64,000 nucleotides of DNA, taken from contig NC_033621.1 of assembly GCF_001540865.1 (NCBI RefSeq), forward strand, positions 11,628,555-11,692,554, given 5' to 3'. The notes under the pieces were generated by a model. The model searched no databases, was not told where the DNA came from, and worked only from the letters and a program-made list of their open reading frames with translations. Below, in pieces: positions 23,381 through 36,915 of this stretch (position 1 is the first letter of the stretch; each line of letters opens with the position of its first letter). The translations under genes and the position numbers were made by a program. The stretch is from Ananas comosus (Eukaryota; Streptophyta; Magnoliopsida; Poales; Bromeliaceae).

Positions 23381-23645
23381 AATGGGCCCTAATAATCAAC
23401 CGTAACTCTGCGGCACATTCAATATCTAATCCGTACGATGGGGCCCAATACGAACTTATAAATGGGCTCTCAGGTTGCAGCAGCGTATATATACAGTTCA
23501 GGTATCAACGGTAAATGGGCCCTGATAATCAACCGTAACTCTGCAACCCACTAAAATATATAAAGCGCGTGTCCGTACGATGGGCCAATGCGAACTTATA
23601 AATGGGCTCTCACGTTGCAGCAGCATCTATATATGTAGTTTACAT
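23381..23645. repeat. Tandem duplication, period 133 bp, two copies
   Basis: AATGGGCCCT.ATAATCAACC starts at 23381 and again at 23514; both copies continue through CCGTACGATGGG, CGAACTTATAAATGGGCTCT and TTGCAGCAGC. Mismatches and small indels show it is not very recent. Repeated TGGGCC (site II-like) motifs occur but no gene follows. Confidence 0.8.
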
Positions 23646-23904
23646 ATCATTTGACATCACGTTAAATTTGTACACTTTTTTAATGTCATTTATTGCTCTT
23701 ATTTTATTTGTACCAAACTAAGCATAATACAAAAATTGAGATGATGGATATTTAGTTGGAGATGATCACTCACCCATTTAGTTGTCTCTACCTACTCGGG
23801 AACTCGCCATCATAAAGATTAAAGATATTCCCACCAACAGAGAATATATTTTGATTCACCCCCAACCACTTTAATTAAAGTTTCACTTGTTTATATCAAA
23901 TTCT

Positions 23905-24480
23905 TCTAAAATTCAAATGTCTAATTTTTAAATAGATACATGAAATTTAAAATTTTTAATTTACTATATAAATTTTCAGCACTTTCTAATATCTCAACTC
24001 CTAATTAATAAAATGCACAAAGAAATGTTTTTAAATTACGTCAAAAAAGTTATTTAGATCAAATTTAAATACACTGTTAGAGTAACATTATAATATCAAA
24101 ATTTTTAAAAGTTTATTCTCTTTTATTTATGTACAATCTAATTAAAAAGAAAAAAAGAAAAAAAAATTGTGGTTAATCTTCGCATTTTGATATTGCTACC
24201 TCAAAATTAAGCAATTATCTCTTTTTATTATTACTCCGGAATAGAAAAAAAAGAAAGAAAGAAAGAAAGAAGTAAAAAAAATTTGACCAGTTACATATTG
24301 GCGGTCCCAGCGGTGAGAAATGAAAGTTTCCATTTGGGGCACCTTACGAGAGTTGCAATTTTCGACTTTTACCTAAAGATGGAAAGCCAGTAAAATGGCG
24401 GCAGAGAAACAATGTTGTAAAGAGAACCGTAGCTGGGCGGTGAGCCGCCCTGTAAGGCCCATTTTATTTACAAAGCAGGT
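23905..24480. repeat. Dispersed duplicate, copy 1 (pair with 25590-26115)
   Basis: Shares with 25590-26115 an ordered series: AGATACATGAAATTTAAAAT, AGATCAAATTTAAATACACT, TTTATGTACAATCT, GATATTGCTACCTCAAAATT, a CCGGAATAG followed by A/G-rich tract, CCAGT, AGAGAAACAATGT and CCATTTTATTTA. Copy 1 carries about 100 bp more in its distal half. Confidence 0.75.
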
Positions 24481-25139
24481 CCATCTTAGATTTGCGAGCT
24501 GTTATTGGACCACCTTTGCCTTAATGGATGATTAGGCCCATCTCGATCATTACTATTAGGCTATTGATATTTCACCAATGAGATAATTAATTTTACTCCC
24601 AAAAAGTAACTTATATATTAATATCTTATTTTTAGTATTTGCTAACATTCCCACCAAATGATGTGTATAAATTTCTTCCGTAAATTAAAAAATATATATT
24701 TTTTATTAAAATATTTATGCATCCAATGTTATGGAAAAAAACATGAAGCACGCATAACCCTGATAGCAAGTTGAAAAGTTTCCATTCATTGAGGTGCAGG
24801 GCCATTTAATCACGTTATATGTTGGGCTTTTTTTTTTATGAGCTCAACGAGCAGTCCCATTTAATCAAATCCAACGCCTTATTTATTACTGGCCAAGATT
24901 TAGTGCTTTCATGATTGGGCTGGGCATAGTATTTGCCTTCCGTCCTAAGCGGTGTTGATGGCCTATAACAACAACAACTCAGCCAATCACCCGCTGTTTT
25001 CACTCGGCAAAAACGCATAAAGACCAATCAAGTATTGGCCATTTGTGTTATGGTCATTTAATTAATATATATTATATATATATATACTATATATATAATA
25101 TATATATAATACTATACTATATCATCATATTATAATTTT
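24481..25139. other. Intergenic DNA without recognised features
   Basis: No credible gene or repeat structure beyond AT-rich tracts and scattered GGCCCA motifs; ends in a (TA)n run at 25064-25110. Confidence 0.5.
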
Positions 25140-25251
25140 AGAAGCATGCTTCCAATTGACCAGAATCATAAGATGCCCACGTGGCGCCACTTAATCATAA
25201 TACTATTATTTTTTTAATTATCATTAATATATTTTTTAGTTTCACAAATAT

Positions 25252-25287
<36 letters not shown>
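25140..25287. repeat. Isolated partial unit of the 19.7-21 kb tandem repeat, with (TA)n
   Basis: CTTCCAATTGAC..AATCATAAGATGCCCACGTGG and ATTTTTTAGTTTCACAAATAT match the unit at 19780-19900, and a (TA)n run (about 25255-25286) follows as in the tandem units. Shows the unit also exists in dispersed form. Confidence 0.7.
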
Positions 25288-25288
<1 letters not shown>

Positions 25289-25589
25289 TCGAGGCGAACA
25301 ATTACTCGGGGCCGTAGTTAAAACGTTGAGCTTATAACAAATGGGGACCGTGTGGCCGATTCAGGCTTAAACTCCGTATCGGCCTTATTACGCTGAGTAT
25401 ATGATTTTTCCTACTTTTTGGTAAAACCGCGCAGGCTTTCGTTTAGAAGTCGTGAATAGTTGAACTTATTGAATAGCCCCCTATATGAAAAGTCTTCACC
25501 CGCCCAAGACTGTATGCCAATATTCTACTACGAGTTGGATATCTAATCCCAAATAAAATTTGTTTTAGGGAGGTAAAACTCTATTTAAA

Positions 25590-26115
25590 CATTGTGAAAT
25601 TTTTAAATAGATACATGAAATTTAAAATTTTCTATTTATCATCTAAATTTTCATTACTTTCTAATGTCCCAATAAATAAAAGGCACAAAAAATGCTATAA
25701 AATTCTACCAAAAAAAGTACTTAGATCAAATTTAAATACACTATTAGAGTAAAATTATAATATCAAAATTTTAAAAATTCACTCTCTTTTGTTTATGTAC
25801 AATCTGATTAAGAAGTAAAAAAAAAAGAAGAAAACTTATGATGAATCTTTCCATTCTGATATTGCTACCTCAAAATTAAATAATTATCTCTCTTTTATGA
25901 TCAGCCCGGAATAGGGAAAAAAAAAGGGAAAAAGAAAGAAAGAAAAAAACAAGAAGTAAAAAAAAAAAACTTATAACCAGTGTATATTTCAGGCCCCAGT
26001 AATTTAGCTTAAATGGAAAGCCCGGTAATTTATCCAAAATTGCACAAAGAGAAACAATGTGTAAGGAGCACCGTAGTGGGGCCTTAATCAGGCCCGTTGA
26101 CGGGCCATTTTATTT
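25590..26115. repeat. Dispersed duplicate, copy 2 (pair with 23905-24480)
   Basis: Diverged copy of 23905-24480 in the same orientation, 1.7 kb away; the shared landmarks are listed there. No coding content. Confidence 0.75.
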
Positions 26116-27280
26116 ATAGAGCATTACCATCTTAGTTTCTGATGAATATTTCAAGCTGAAGCCCAATTCAAACTAGGCCCTTTCAAGTTGAAATTAAACA
26201 CGAATTGGGCTTCGCCTTCAGTATAATAAACTTTCTGTCACATCTATGGTATCGATCTCATGCAACCGGTCTTTTCATTTATTTTATTTTTAAATAAATT
26301 TAGTTAAAACTATGAATCAATTAGAATTCGAATTTATAATATCAAATATCAATCATTAAGTTCTTTGACACTTACGTTAGAGATATTTTACTGCTTAAAA
26401 TATTAGGTTATATACAACATAATTATACTTTACTCATGGTGCTTCCTCAATATTTAGTATCAAACCTTTTCAGTAAAGTTGGGCAATATACAACTTAATT
26501 ATATCATATTCCTATTGGCTTTCAATATATGCATCCTACCAACCCAGTCCTTTTCAAACTAGAAAATGACCGGACGGTACATGAAAAATAATATACGCGC
26601 CTAATTGTTTCCTTTTCAATGTATGTATTTATTTGATACTCAAAATAATTTACAACATACCACATTTTAGCATGCACGTGAACTTTTATTTTTCCTTTAT
26701 CAAATTAACGTGCTCTTCCTACACATAAGAAAAAAACGTTACAACACATTTGTCATTATTGCTATCAAATTGATGAAGATTCATCAAAATTTTTTACCAG
26801 TAATGATGCCATAGTTTAAAATCTGAATTTTTACAATATGAATTGATTTGAAGTTGGAGTTGAGCCTAATGCATGGATCAGATCATATTCTCAGTTAGAC
26901 CGAGCATTGAGCATTATAAACTAAAAAAATAATCAATAGCATAGGGCACTACGGTTATATAATTATTATGTAAGGTCTATGAACTGAGAAATGGCCCGGC
27001 CCATAACAACGCCCTCTAATCTCCGTCCATGTGAATGCCTGATCAGATTTGAGATAGATTTTTAACTGGATTTGGTTTGTTACTTTATCTTGTGATTTTT
27101 CGTTCCAGCCAAATTATGGAGATTTTGGGATTAGTCAGAAGTAAGCCCATCCCATGCAGGCTGGCTGAAAAAAGATATATATTGGCCCAATATGTTCGGG
27201 CCAATATCACTTCACTCATGGACAACCAATACAGCCTGACTAAGGCCTGACTTTCTTTTTTATATTTGGGCTGGTCCATA
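26116..27280. other. Intergenic DNA upstream of the esterase gene
   Basis: AT-rich and without a credible gene. From about 27180 onward several TGGGCC/GGCCCA motifs (27183-27188, about 27199, 27266, 27328) cluster towards the TATA box, as in many plant housekeeping promoters. Confidence 0.5.
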
Positions 27281-27333
27281 CGCGGGCATATGATCTATAG
27301 TAAGTAAATATCCCTCCCTGCCACGTCTGGGCC

Positions 27334-27340
27334 TATAAAA
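27334..27340 (+). promoter_or_regulatory. Probable TATA box of the esterase gene
   Basis: TATAAAA about 25-30 bp before a C-rich start region and the pyrimidine-rich leader (CT repeat at about 27407-27442). A TGGGCC motif lies directly upstream. The transcription start near 27365-27370 is inferred from this spacing. Confidence 0.55.
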
Positions 27341-27365
27341 ATCGAGCCCAATACAACCCCCCAGC

Positions 27366-27405
27366 TACGCCCCTCTCGACCCGAGCCTCCACTCTCGCTT
27401 TCTCC

Positions 27406-27445
<40 letters not shown>

Positions 27446-27633
27446 CTCGCTCTCGTCTCACACGCAAAGTCCCTCCAAACACCTCCCGCCGCACACCGGC
27501 CCCCACCACCGCACCAGCCCACCGCCCTGCGTGCCGGGACCAACAAACCCCAGCGCTCCGTTTCTAGGCTTCCGATTCCTCATCTTCGTCCTCCTCTCGG
27601 CCTCGTGCGCGATCGCCGCCTCTGCGACGTTCG
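27366..27633 (+). other. Probable 5'-UTR exon of the esterase gene
   Basis: Contains no ATG. It has a (CT)n tract and ends at a strong donor, TCG|GTAAGT (27633/27634). The matching acceptor is GAATAG at 29616-29621, giving a 1988-bp leader intron before the coding start at 29655. An open frame at 27531-27719 encodes a hydrophobic stretch but starts at GTG and would meet a stop directly after splicing to exon 2. Confidence 0.6.
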
Positions 27634-29654
27634 GTAAGTTCCGTCCTCTGTTTTGCCTTCTTTGTTTTTCCCTTTTTGGCGAGTGTTTTTGTGATTTGTG
27701 GTGGAAGCAATCGATCTAGAGGTTTCTTGTTCCGTACGGTTGAAGCGATCGATCTTTCATTTGGATTTTCGTGTTGGATTAGGAGAGGATAGGGTTCGGT
27801 TTGATTTCTAAGGGTTTTGTCGCCTAAAAATCAGGGCTGCTTGATCCGATGGGGGATATCTAGGGCTTTTAGGGCTTTGGATGATGGTGTAATTGGATGT
27901 TTTGATCAATGAGTGGGCATGATCTAATACATAGGTTTGTTTTTATTCTGAAGAATATAGAATTTGATGATCTATCATCAAGTGTTCCTGTTATAATTGC
28001 TTTATTTGCCTTTCTTGCGTTGTGATTGAAATTGGAAGGGGGCTTTTTCTGTTTTGTACTAAGTACCTGGATGGATCCGACATGTTCTTGAATTAATTTC
28101 TTCAGGGATTTGGTGATTAATTAATTAAGTGTTGGTTTTATCTCTTATCTTCCTTGTTGAGTGTGGCTATGGTGGACTTTTGTTTCGTGCTGTGTATTAT
28201 TGCTCTTGATATTTTGAATGATATGTTGAATATTCCTGGGCTACATCTCAAACAATTTATATTCTTCTTTTTTTTTTTCTCAATGAAGCAATCTCTTGTT
28301 AACTGCTCAGTTTCAGTTCAGGTAAGCCTTCAATAAACCCTTGGTCCCTTACATGGCCAGCGTAATTTTTCTTTTTGTCATATTATTTTCTGTAACACTG
28401 GACTTTTGCATGTTGTAAGATACATTGCCTTTTCTTCTCCTTTCTATGACGATTTTAGTTCATCAATCATGGCCAAAAAATTCTAATAGCTTGCCTAACT
28501 GATATCTAGCTTCTTCTCACACTCCTTTATCTTATTTGTTGTTTCAGTTATCTTCTGTCACTTTTATCATTTTAGGTTTATTTCCTCTAGAAATTAATTA
28601 TCCACTTAACTCAAAATATTATAGCTTCTTATTATCTTCCATCATAGTAACAATAAGTATTGGGTATGCCACAAATGAGTGAAAGAAACATACTTGTCAT
28701 CTTAATTACTACCACCCCCTATAATGCTTTTGTCTTGCATTTTTTAACCAAAACTTCTGGTGAACATGGTGTCTAGTGAGATGTGGCTTTGCTATATTCA
28801 ATATTTTTATTTATATTTGTTCATAATTGCTTGACTTTTACATATCTACTTCTTTAAGTACATATTGTTGTACTTGTATGATTGTGTTGCTATGTTTAAG
28901 CCATTTAATAATGGATTAAGCAAGAAATAGCAAAATGGAATTTGTTAATCACTCATTATGCCACCTGACAAGATTAAGAACATCATTCTTCTTTTTACAA
29001 ATTCTATTGAAGTTTATCATGTCTTGTAGTTATGAAACATGAGTGACTTGGAAAGGATTGACATGGTCCATGACAAAGAATCAGCCGAGTTTGGTTATCT
29101 TGCCCAGCTCATCCTTGAAAAGAGGGAGCTACAGGGTATTATTAGGCCCTGACAGTCCCTCATCGGATATAGAGGGGGCTATACTTTGGACACAAGGACT
29201 AGCACTCTAGTATGAAAATTTTAATTCAAGTTATTTTATCAAATAAATCAAGAATTTTATTAAATTCAACTGTGGTTTCATGAAATTTATGAATTTTCCC
29301 CTTCTTAACTGACAAACATCACTTGTTAGTTGACACTCGACAGGTAACGGAGCCGCTAATTTTATCAAAATCCTAAATTTATGCATTCAAAATATTTCAA
29401 ATAAATTTTTTAAAAAGAAAGTGTCCATTAAAGTTGGGGGTTTCATCTTTGAACCAACCCATAATTGAAGAATTTATTTGAAAATGGTTTCCATATTTAT
29501 GTACCTAATTAGAACCTTTTTTGGGGGAAGCTTCTTGAAAACCCACTGGGCTTTCTGTCAGCTTATATACAGATGGTACATTTATTATTGTCATGTTTTG
29601 ATTAGGTCTTTGGTTGAATAGGTGGGAGGGTCTGAACTGAGGTTGACAGAAGGA

Positions 29655-32600
29655 ATGGTAGGATTGTTGAGACCGCAGTTTGTGTTGTTTGGAGACTCCA
29701 TCACTGAGCAATCGTTCCGCCCTGGTGGATGGGGTACGGCTCTTGCTGACACCTACTCTCGAAAGGTTCCCTTTCTATTCTCCTCCTCCTTAAATCCTCT
29801 CTATTGCATCCTGCCCCTTTCCTTTGCTACTTCATCTTGATTTTTTTTTTTCAGTCTTAATATTTTTATCAGTTTTGGTCCTTATTATTCTTAGGATTAG
29901 ATTTTTTTACCCTAAACCCTAAACCCATATTTAGAACTAGATCCAGTCAGTGTGGTAACTTTGTTACATCTCTTACGCGCTGTTTGTTTTACGGTTTGCA
30001 ATATTCTGAAAATTCTCCTTATTTTTAATTCTAGATATTTAAATCGTTTCCATGCAACTCAGTTTGGAAAGTTGTAAGAGGTGTTAGCGAAGCTATGGAA
30101 TTATTATATATTCCTGGCTACTAAGCATATTACAGTACCATGAGTTAGAAGGTGTTATCATTCCCGTACTTAATGGGAATCGTGAGCCTCCATTAATGAG
30201 AATATGTCTGTAGAAACCTCACAAACCAAGTGGCAGGGTAACATGGTCACAACCTTGCTATTCCAAAAACAAAATATATGACATTCTTGGAATGTTATCA
30301 ACTGGTGAAATGAACAACCCCTTATTACTTTCTTATGACTTGCTCTGCAATGGAAAGGAAATAAAAGAGGATAACTGCATTTGCAAATCTTAAGGCGAAC
30401 CTATTTTTGTTTGCTACATTTTAAAAAACAGAAAGCATTTGAAGCTTTGCTAATTCCTTCTTTTCGCAATGAGATATTTGAGACGCAAATGTCATGTTAT
30501 CAACACTACATCAGCTACATCAAGATTTTATTAGGTTCCTTCAACTATTCTGAATATAAAAGAAACATTACTTGCCCGTATTTTTTTTTTCTTTATTGTG
30601 TATCTTGAATTTTCACTGAAGTTTTTCTCATTTACTTATGATTAAATGAAATACAAGCTTGTTTAACTCACGAAAAAAAAATTAACATTTTCTTTCCGGC
30701 AGTGGCATTTTGTATGCGTGTGCCATTCTTTTTCCTATGAAGAATATAAGACTTCTTTCTGTCTAATTATTCACTGTACTGGTACTGGATATTGATAGTT
30801 TTGTAACACTATATTTCCTTCTCGGTACTTCTATTTACCTTTTCTTTTATTGTTATCAGGCTGACATAGTTGTTAGAGGTTATGGTGGATATAATACAAG
30901 GTGGGCTCTTTTTTTGCTTAATCACCTCTTTCCGCTGGTAAGAGAATCCATAAAATTTCTATCAATACCCTTAATTTTGTTTGTGTCTTATTTTTAATTA
31001 TTTAACATGTTTTATCTTTTTTTCTTCCAAATTGGTTATCATTCTTTTTTCCTTTTTTCTTTTTGTTGTGCAACTTCATTGCTGTAAATATGCAGTCCCT
31101 TCCTTTAAATGCATGAATTGATACCAAGGCTGCTGTACATTATTTTCGCTTTGTACGACATTGGAAGGATCAATGACAACTAGTGGTGATGCAGTGACGT
31201 AGTCTCCTGTTTGAATGGGTCTTTACACCTATCAGTGATCATGGATCATTTACTGCTCCATGGGGTCCACTCTAGTGCCCTGTGTCCTTCGAACCAAAAG
31301 CATTCCTATATTCGTTTGAAACTGTAAAAGATGATGAAAAGATTCCAAATAAACATAATCCAAAGAGGTAAAACTATACTCTCTTAACAGGTTAAATTTA
31401 AAACAACTAATCTAAAATGGAATCCTTGTAAGTCCTTGTGTAGAAGTTATTAGAATTCTGCATAACTCTTACTCTTGAGCCTTCTTGGATATGAAATAAA
31501 CAGATGAAGTTATCAAATTCATATAGGGACAGCAAACTTTTTGAGCAAACTCTTTGCGTTGAAGTTATAAAAATTCTAGATAAATCTTATTCTTGAGGCT
31601 TCTTGGACTAGTTAGCTGTCATCTGCAGACTCACTACACCTTCGAGAACTCCAAAATTGCTTTCCCATGCTTTATATACAAGTTTTGTATTTCATAGATA
31701 AACAAAACCAAATGCCGTCATGGTCCTTCCTCACTTTTATTTCCAAATATTCAGGTTGTCTCTAAGGTGGCTGTGTTATATCCTCTGAAAACTGTGCTTG
31801 GTACATTCCTACTTCTGTGAAAAGACAAAACTTTTGTTTTTTAATTTGGTACTGAACACTAAACAAAAAGAGTGCAAAGACATGATGTAAAAAGAAGAGA
31901 TTTGCAAGCTAATTGAGAATGTTTAGGTGTGATTTGCATGCACTAAGTTGCCATATCTTTGACTAGCACGCTTTTTATAAGATAATTGCTTGCAGTTCCA
32001 CGCACAATAACCGGACTGAAAGATGAGTTAACCCAATAAAATTATAGAAAGATGATTATAATATGGTATTCTATTTTAGGAGTGCCATGGTGTTTCTAAC
32101 AAATATGTTTTGTAGCTATATTAGAATAGCTTTGTGGTTGTTGTCCAAGTTGATTCGTGAAATTCGGCGAGTTAATAAGTAAACTATGTAGATCTAATTC
32201 CAAGTTCGTAAGTGAAATCTAGAGGGATTATTTGAAATATATATATTAAGGTAAGAATGTATGGAGAACTCATCAGTTGTATTCCATTTTTAAATGGCCC
32301 CCTTAACTTCAGTTTCTAAATGGCCCCCTTAATTCACCGAAACTTCTTAAGTGAATTCTAGACTATTTATTGCAAATATACACCCTTTTTAAATGTATGG
32401 ATAAATTGGGAATTGTACCTTTCGTTAAATTTAATAACTGTTATTACTTTTTAGAGAATAAAATTTGACCGATTAGGGTTATAACGAATATTGTTTTTAA
32501 TTTCAATAAAATTTTAAACTTAACAAAGTGTAGTAACTGAAAAAAAAAATTATAAGTTGAGGGGATCTCAACCAAACGAAAAGAAAAAAGATGAGCTGTT

Positions 32601-33501
32601 TATTTCAAAATGGCCTATACGCATACATTTTTACCTATGATTAAAGTAGAACATTTGAAATGAAATAAATAGATGGATGGCACATATGTCCTTGTTGCTT
32701 CCTAATCTTTTTTTGTGCTTATTTTCACCTTATTTGGTGTGAAAGAGAATCTTTGGTCATGACTGCACTAGTCAACTCTTCCAATCTAAGAATATGAAAT
32801 AATTAGAATATACTTTATATTTACTCTCTCTTCTAAACATATAAGCAATTTATGGAATGCTTGGCCTTCCGCATTATACATATATATATATATAGAGAGA
32901 GAGAGAGAGTTCGGCTACTATACTTTTATGAGAATTGGCTCCCTTATACTCATAAGTTTTCGGCCCTTAGATTTATTCCACTGATCATTTCCACCCGTTA
33001 GATCATACTAATCAACTAACTACCCACTCAACCCTAGGGGACCACTATCATTTTAAGTGAGGACCACCATCATCATAAGAGTATAGTAGCCCCAGCCTAT
33101 ATATATATATATATACACACACACATACATACACACACATACACACACATACATACACATACATACACACACATACATACACATACATACACAGACATAC
33201 ACACACATACATACACATACATACATACATATACATACATATACATACATATAGGCTAGAGCTACTATACTCTTATGAGTATAGCTCACTTTGTACTCAT
33301 AAGTTTTTGACCGTTGGATGACGAGATGTACGGTTAGGATGATAGTGGTCCCCGGTTAGGTTAAAGTGGTCCCCTAGGGTTGAGTGGGTGGTTGGTTGAA
33401 TAGTATGATCTAACGGATGAAAATTATCAAAGAGTAGATCTAACGACAAAAAAATTTATGAGTACAAAAGGGACTATACTCATAAGAGTATAGTAGCCGG
33501 A

Positions 33502-33537
<36 letters not shown>

Positions 33538-35652
33538 TATCATAGTAGGTCTTGTGTGCTATTAGGAGCACGGAGCCCTCCGTGCTCCTAAGCCGTTTCG
33601 ATGATTGAGTTTTCGAATCGACGATCGCTCCGTTAGATTGATCTAGCATATTTGAAGTATTTAGAAAATAAATTTTGCGATTTTTCGATATCATTTACCT
33701 AGCGATTGAAAGGGTTTAAAATCAACATTTTTTAATGGTTGATGTATATCGTTTGCAAGTTTAACGGTGTAGAATTATTCAAATCAGATGAAATTTTGCT
33801 AGAAAATTCTTTATACTATTTATAGCAAGATCAATGTCTCTGATTGAAAATTTTAGTGCTATATCACCACTTTTTGTGAGATTTTTATTTTCAACCGTTG
33901 ATTTTGAACCCTTTCGATCGCTAGGTAAATAATATCGAAAAATCGCAAAATTAATTTTCTAGATACTTCAAATATGCTAGATCAAGTCTAACGGAGCCGA
34001 TTGTCGATTCGGAAGCTTCATCATCGAAAACGGCTTAGGAGAACGGAGGGCTCCGTGCTCCTATATATATATATATAAGCTGGTATACTATCGGTAGCAC
34101 GGAGGCCTTCGTGCTACCAAGTTGTTTTCAATGACCCGGCTTCCAAATTGACGACTAGCTCCGTGAGACTTGATCTACACTATTCAAAGTATTTGAAAAC
34201 TAAATTTCATAATTTTTCGACATCATTTGGCTAGTGATCAAAAGGTCTCAAAATTGACAATTTTAATGGTTGATGTGATGCGTTTGTGAATTTAACGATG
34301 TAAAACAATTCAAATTTGATGATACTTTTATAGAAAATTCTTTTTACTATTTAGAGTAAGATCAGTATTTCTGATCTTAAATTCAAGTCTTTTATCATTA
34401 TTTTTTATGAGATTTTTATTTTCAGCTGTTCATTTTAGACTACTTGTTTCTTAGGTAAATGATATCGAAAAATTATGAAATTTAGTTTCCAAATACTTTC
34501 AATAGTGTAGATCAAGTCTAACGGAGCTGATCGTCAATTTGAAAGCCGCATCATTGAAAACAACTTGGTAGCATGGAAGCCTCCGTGCTATCGATAGTAT
34601 ACCGGCCTAGCTTTCTTTCTCTCTATCTAAATATATAGAACCATGCTACTATACTATCGATAGTACCAAGCGTTTGGTGTTATCGAGTTTTCGGCCGTTG
34701 GATGAAAGGATGGGCGGTTAGGATGATATTGGTCCCCTAGGATTGAGTGGGTGGTTGGTTCAATAGTATAATCTGATGGGTGGAAATGATCAAAGGGTAG
34801 ATCTAATAGCGGAAAACTAGATAGTACCAAGAACTTAGTACTATCTATAGTATAGCAGCCAAACTATTTCTCTCTCTATATATATATGCAGGGAGAGGGA
34901 GAGAGCGTTGGTATTTTTAATTTTTCAGCCCTTAGACCTACCTTTTTGGCCATTGGAACAAAAGTCAATAATGATGGTTACTTGTGGGGCCCACCATTGT
35001 GCACGATCCAATTGTTGTTAGGGTTGATCCAATGGCCAAAAGGACTATAGCATCAACACCTTGGTGCTTCTATAAGCACCCGCTGGACTAATATATATTT
35101 ATATAGAGAGAGAGAGAGAAAGAGAGAGTTGAGTTGGAATGTTATTTGTAGTAAACAGGCTCCGTTACCACAAATTTGTTTTCGATGATGGAGCATCCAA
35201 ACCGATGATCGGCACTGTTAAACATGATTTATACCACTTGAAGTATCTAGAAATCAAATTTCACGCTTTTTCGATATTGTTCTCTTGTCCATTAAGTGGA
35301 CACAAAAATGAACGGTTAAAAATGAATATCCATTAAAAGGTGATGATATAAATCTTGTAATCAAGATCGAGAATATAGATATTGTTCTAATTTTTTAACC
35401 AAAATTCAATTGATTTAGATATTTTTACACTGTTAAATGAGATAACGTCTCATATCGACCATTAAAATTACAAATTCTGAAACCCTTTGATTATTAGGTC
35501 AATGATGTCGAAAAGATATAAAATTTGGTTTTTAGATGTTTTAAGTGGTATAGATCATGTTCAACGGTGCCGATCGTTGATTTGGAGGCTCCATCATCGA
35601 CAACAAATGGGTGGCATCGGAGTCTGTTTGCTACCGATAGCATTCCTGCTCA

Positions 35653-35743
<91 letters not shown>

Positions 35744-36876
35744 GTGTGTGTGTGTGTGTGCGCGTGTGCGTGTGTGTGCGTGTGTGTGTAAAATGTATGT
35801 ATGATATCATGATCAATACCCTTAAAATATTTCTTAAGAGAACAACAATCTGAGAACCATCTGTCCAACGATAAACTTGTATGGTTATCCTTTTGTAATT
35901 GTCTTATATTTGCCTGTCTCTTTTCTACGGTTTATGCATGAATTGGAATTGCTGCATTACAGCTGTTATGAGTCACTCTATCTGAAGGATATAGTTCTCT
36001 GGGCAGAGCTGCGCAACACCTCCTGCTGCTACAACCATATTTTTTGGTGCCAATGACGCTGCCCTTCAAGGAAGGACTAGTGAGCGACAGCACGTCCCTG
36101 TTGATGAGTACAGGGAAAACCTCAGAAAAATCATTCATCATTTAAAGGTTACAATTTCATGTCATCTGGCTTGCAAATTTTATTAGGTTTTTGCTTTGAT
36201 TACATGTACCACACATACCATCTTTTCACTCTTTGGATCTTGTGTCTAAATTATAGGATAAGTTATTATTTTAGATTGTATGCTGCGCCTGGTAAGAACA
36301 TCGATGAGGCAATAGATCTGATGCTTTCTCTTCTGTGTTCCACAATATTTTTACTAAGCTTCTCTTGAATCATATTTGTGATTGATCTTTCTTTTTTCAA
36401 GCAGGGAATTTACTTCAGCTGTACGTTAAAATAGACTCATAGTTTTTAGAAAAAAATTAAGTTTGATGAAGTTTGTTCTCATTTTTGCAAGGGTCTTTGT
36501 GAAATTACCATGGTTCTATGGAATCATATAACCGTTAACTTGTAGTTATTGATTTCCAAAAGGAGCCTTTAAAGAAACATGCTATAGCTTACAAAAATGT
36601 ACGGTGGTGAAGTTTGTTTTGATAAGAAACCAAATAACTAATAAAGCATTGCTACTTTACCAGGAATCGAGTAATTTGGACCCTGCAGAAGCAATTGCTA
36701 TGTCCGGCACATAAGATAGACATGGCCCGGAAAGCAATGATTAGGTGCTTGTTTGGTTGATTAAAGTAACTGGCCCAACCTTATAGGAGATTTTAGTTTG
36801 TAAGGCCAAAAGAAAATCAAAACAAGAAATTCTTTTATAACTGTATGGTGACTATTCTATAATTTCTTGGACGACC

Positions 36877-36915
<39 letters not shown>

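Noticed and set aside
27531..27719. Hydrophobic N-terminus-like frame in the esterase leader that might be a signal peptide
   Set aside because: It starts at GTG, there is no ATG in the exon, splicing to the next exon gives a stop within a few codons, and this esterase clade has no signal peptide.
33048..33289. Tyr/Val/Cys/Met-rich open frames
   Set aside because: Translations of the (CA)n/(CATA)n microsatellite.
35487..35868. Three overlapping 70-105-codon frames
   Set aside because: Made mostly of (CT)n(TA)n(TG)n simple repeat plus one arm of a MITE.
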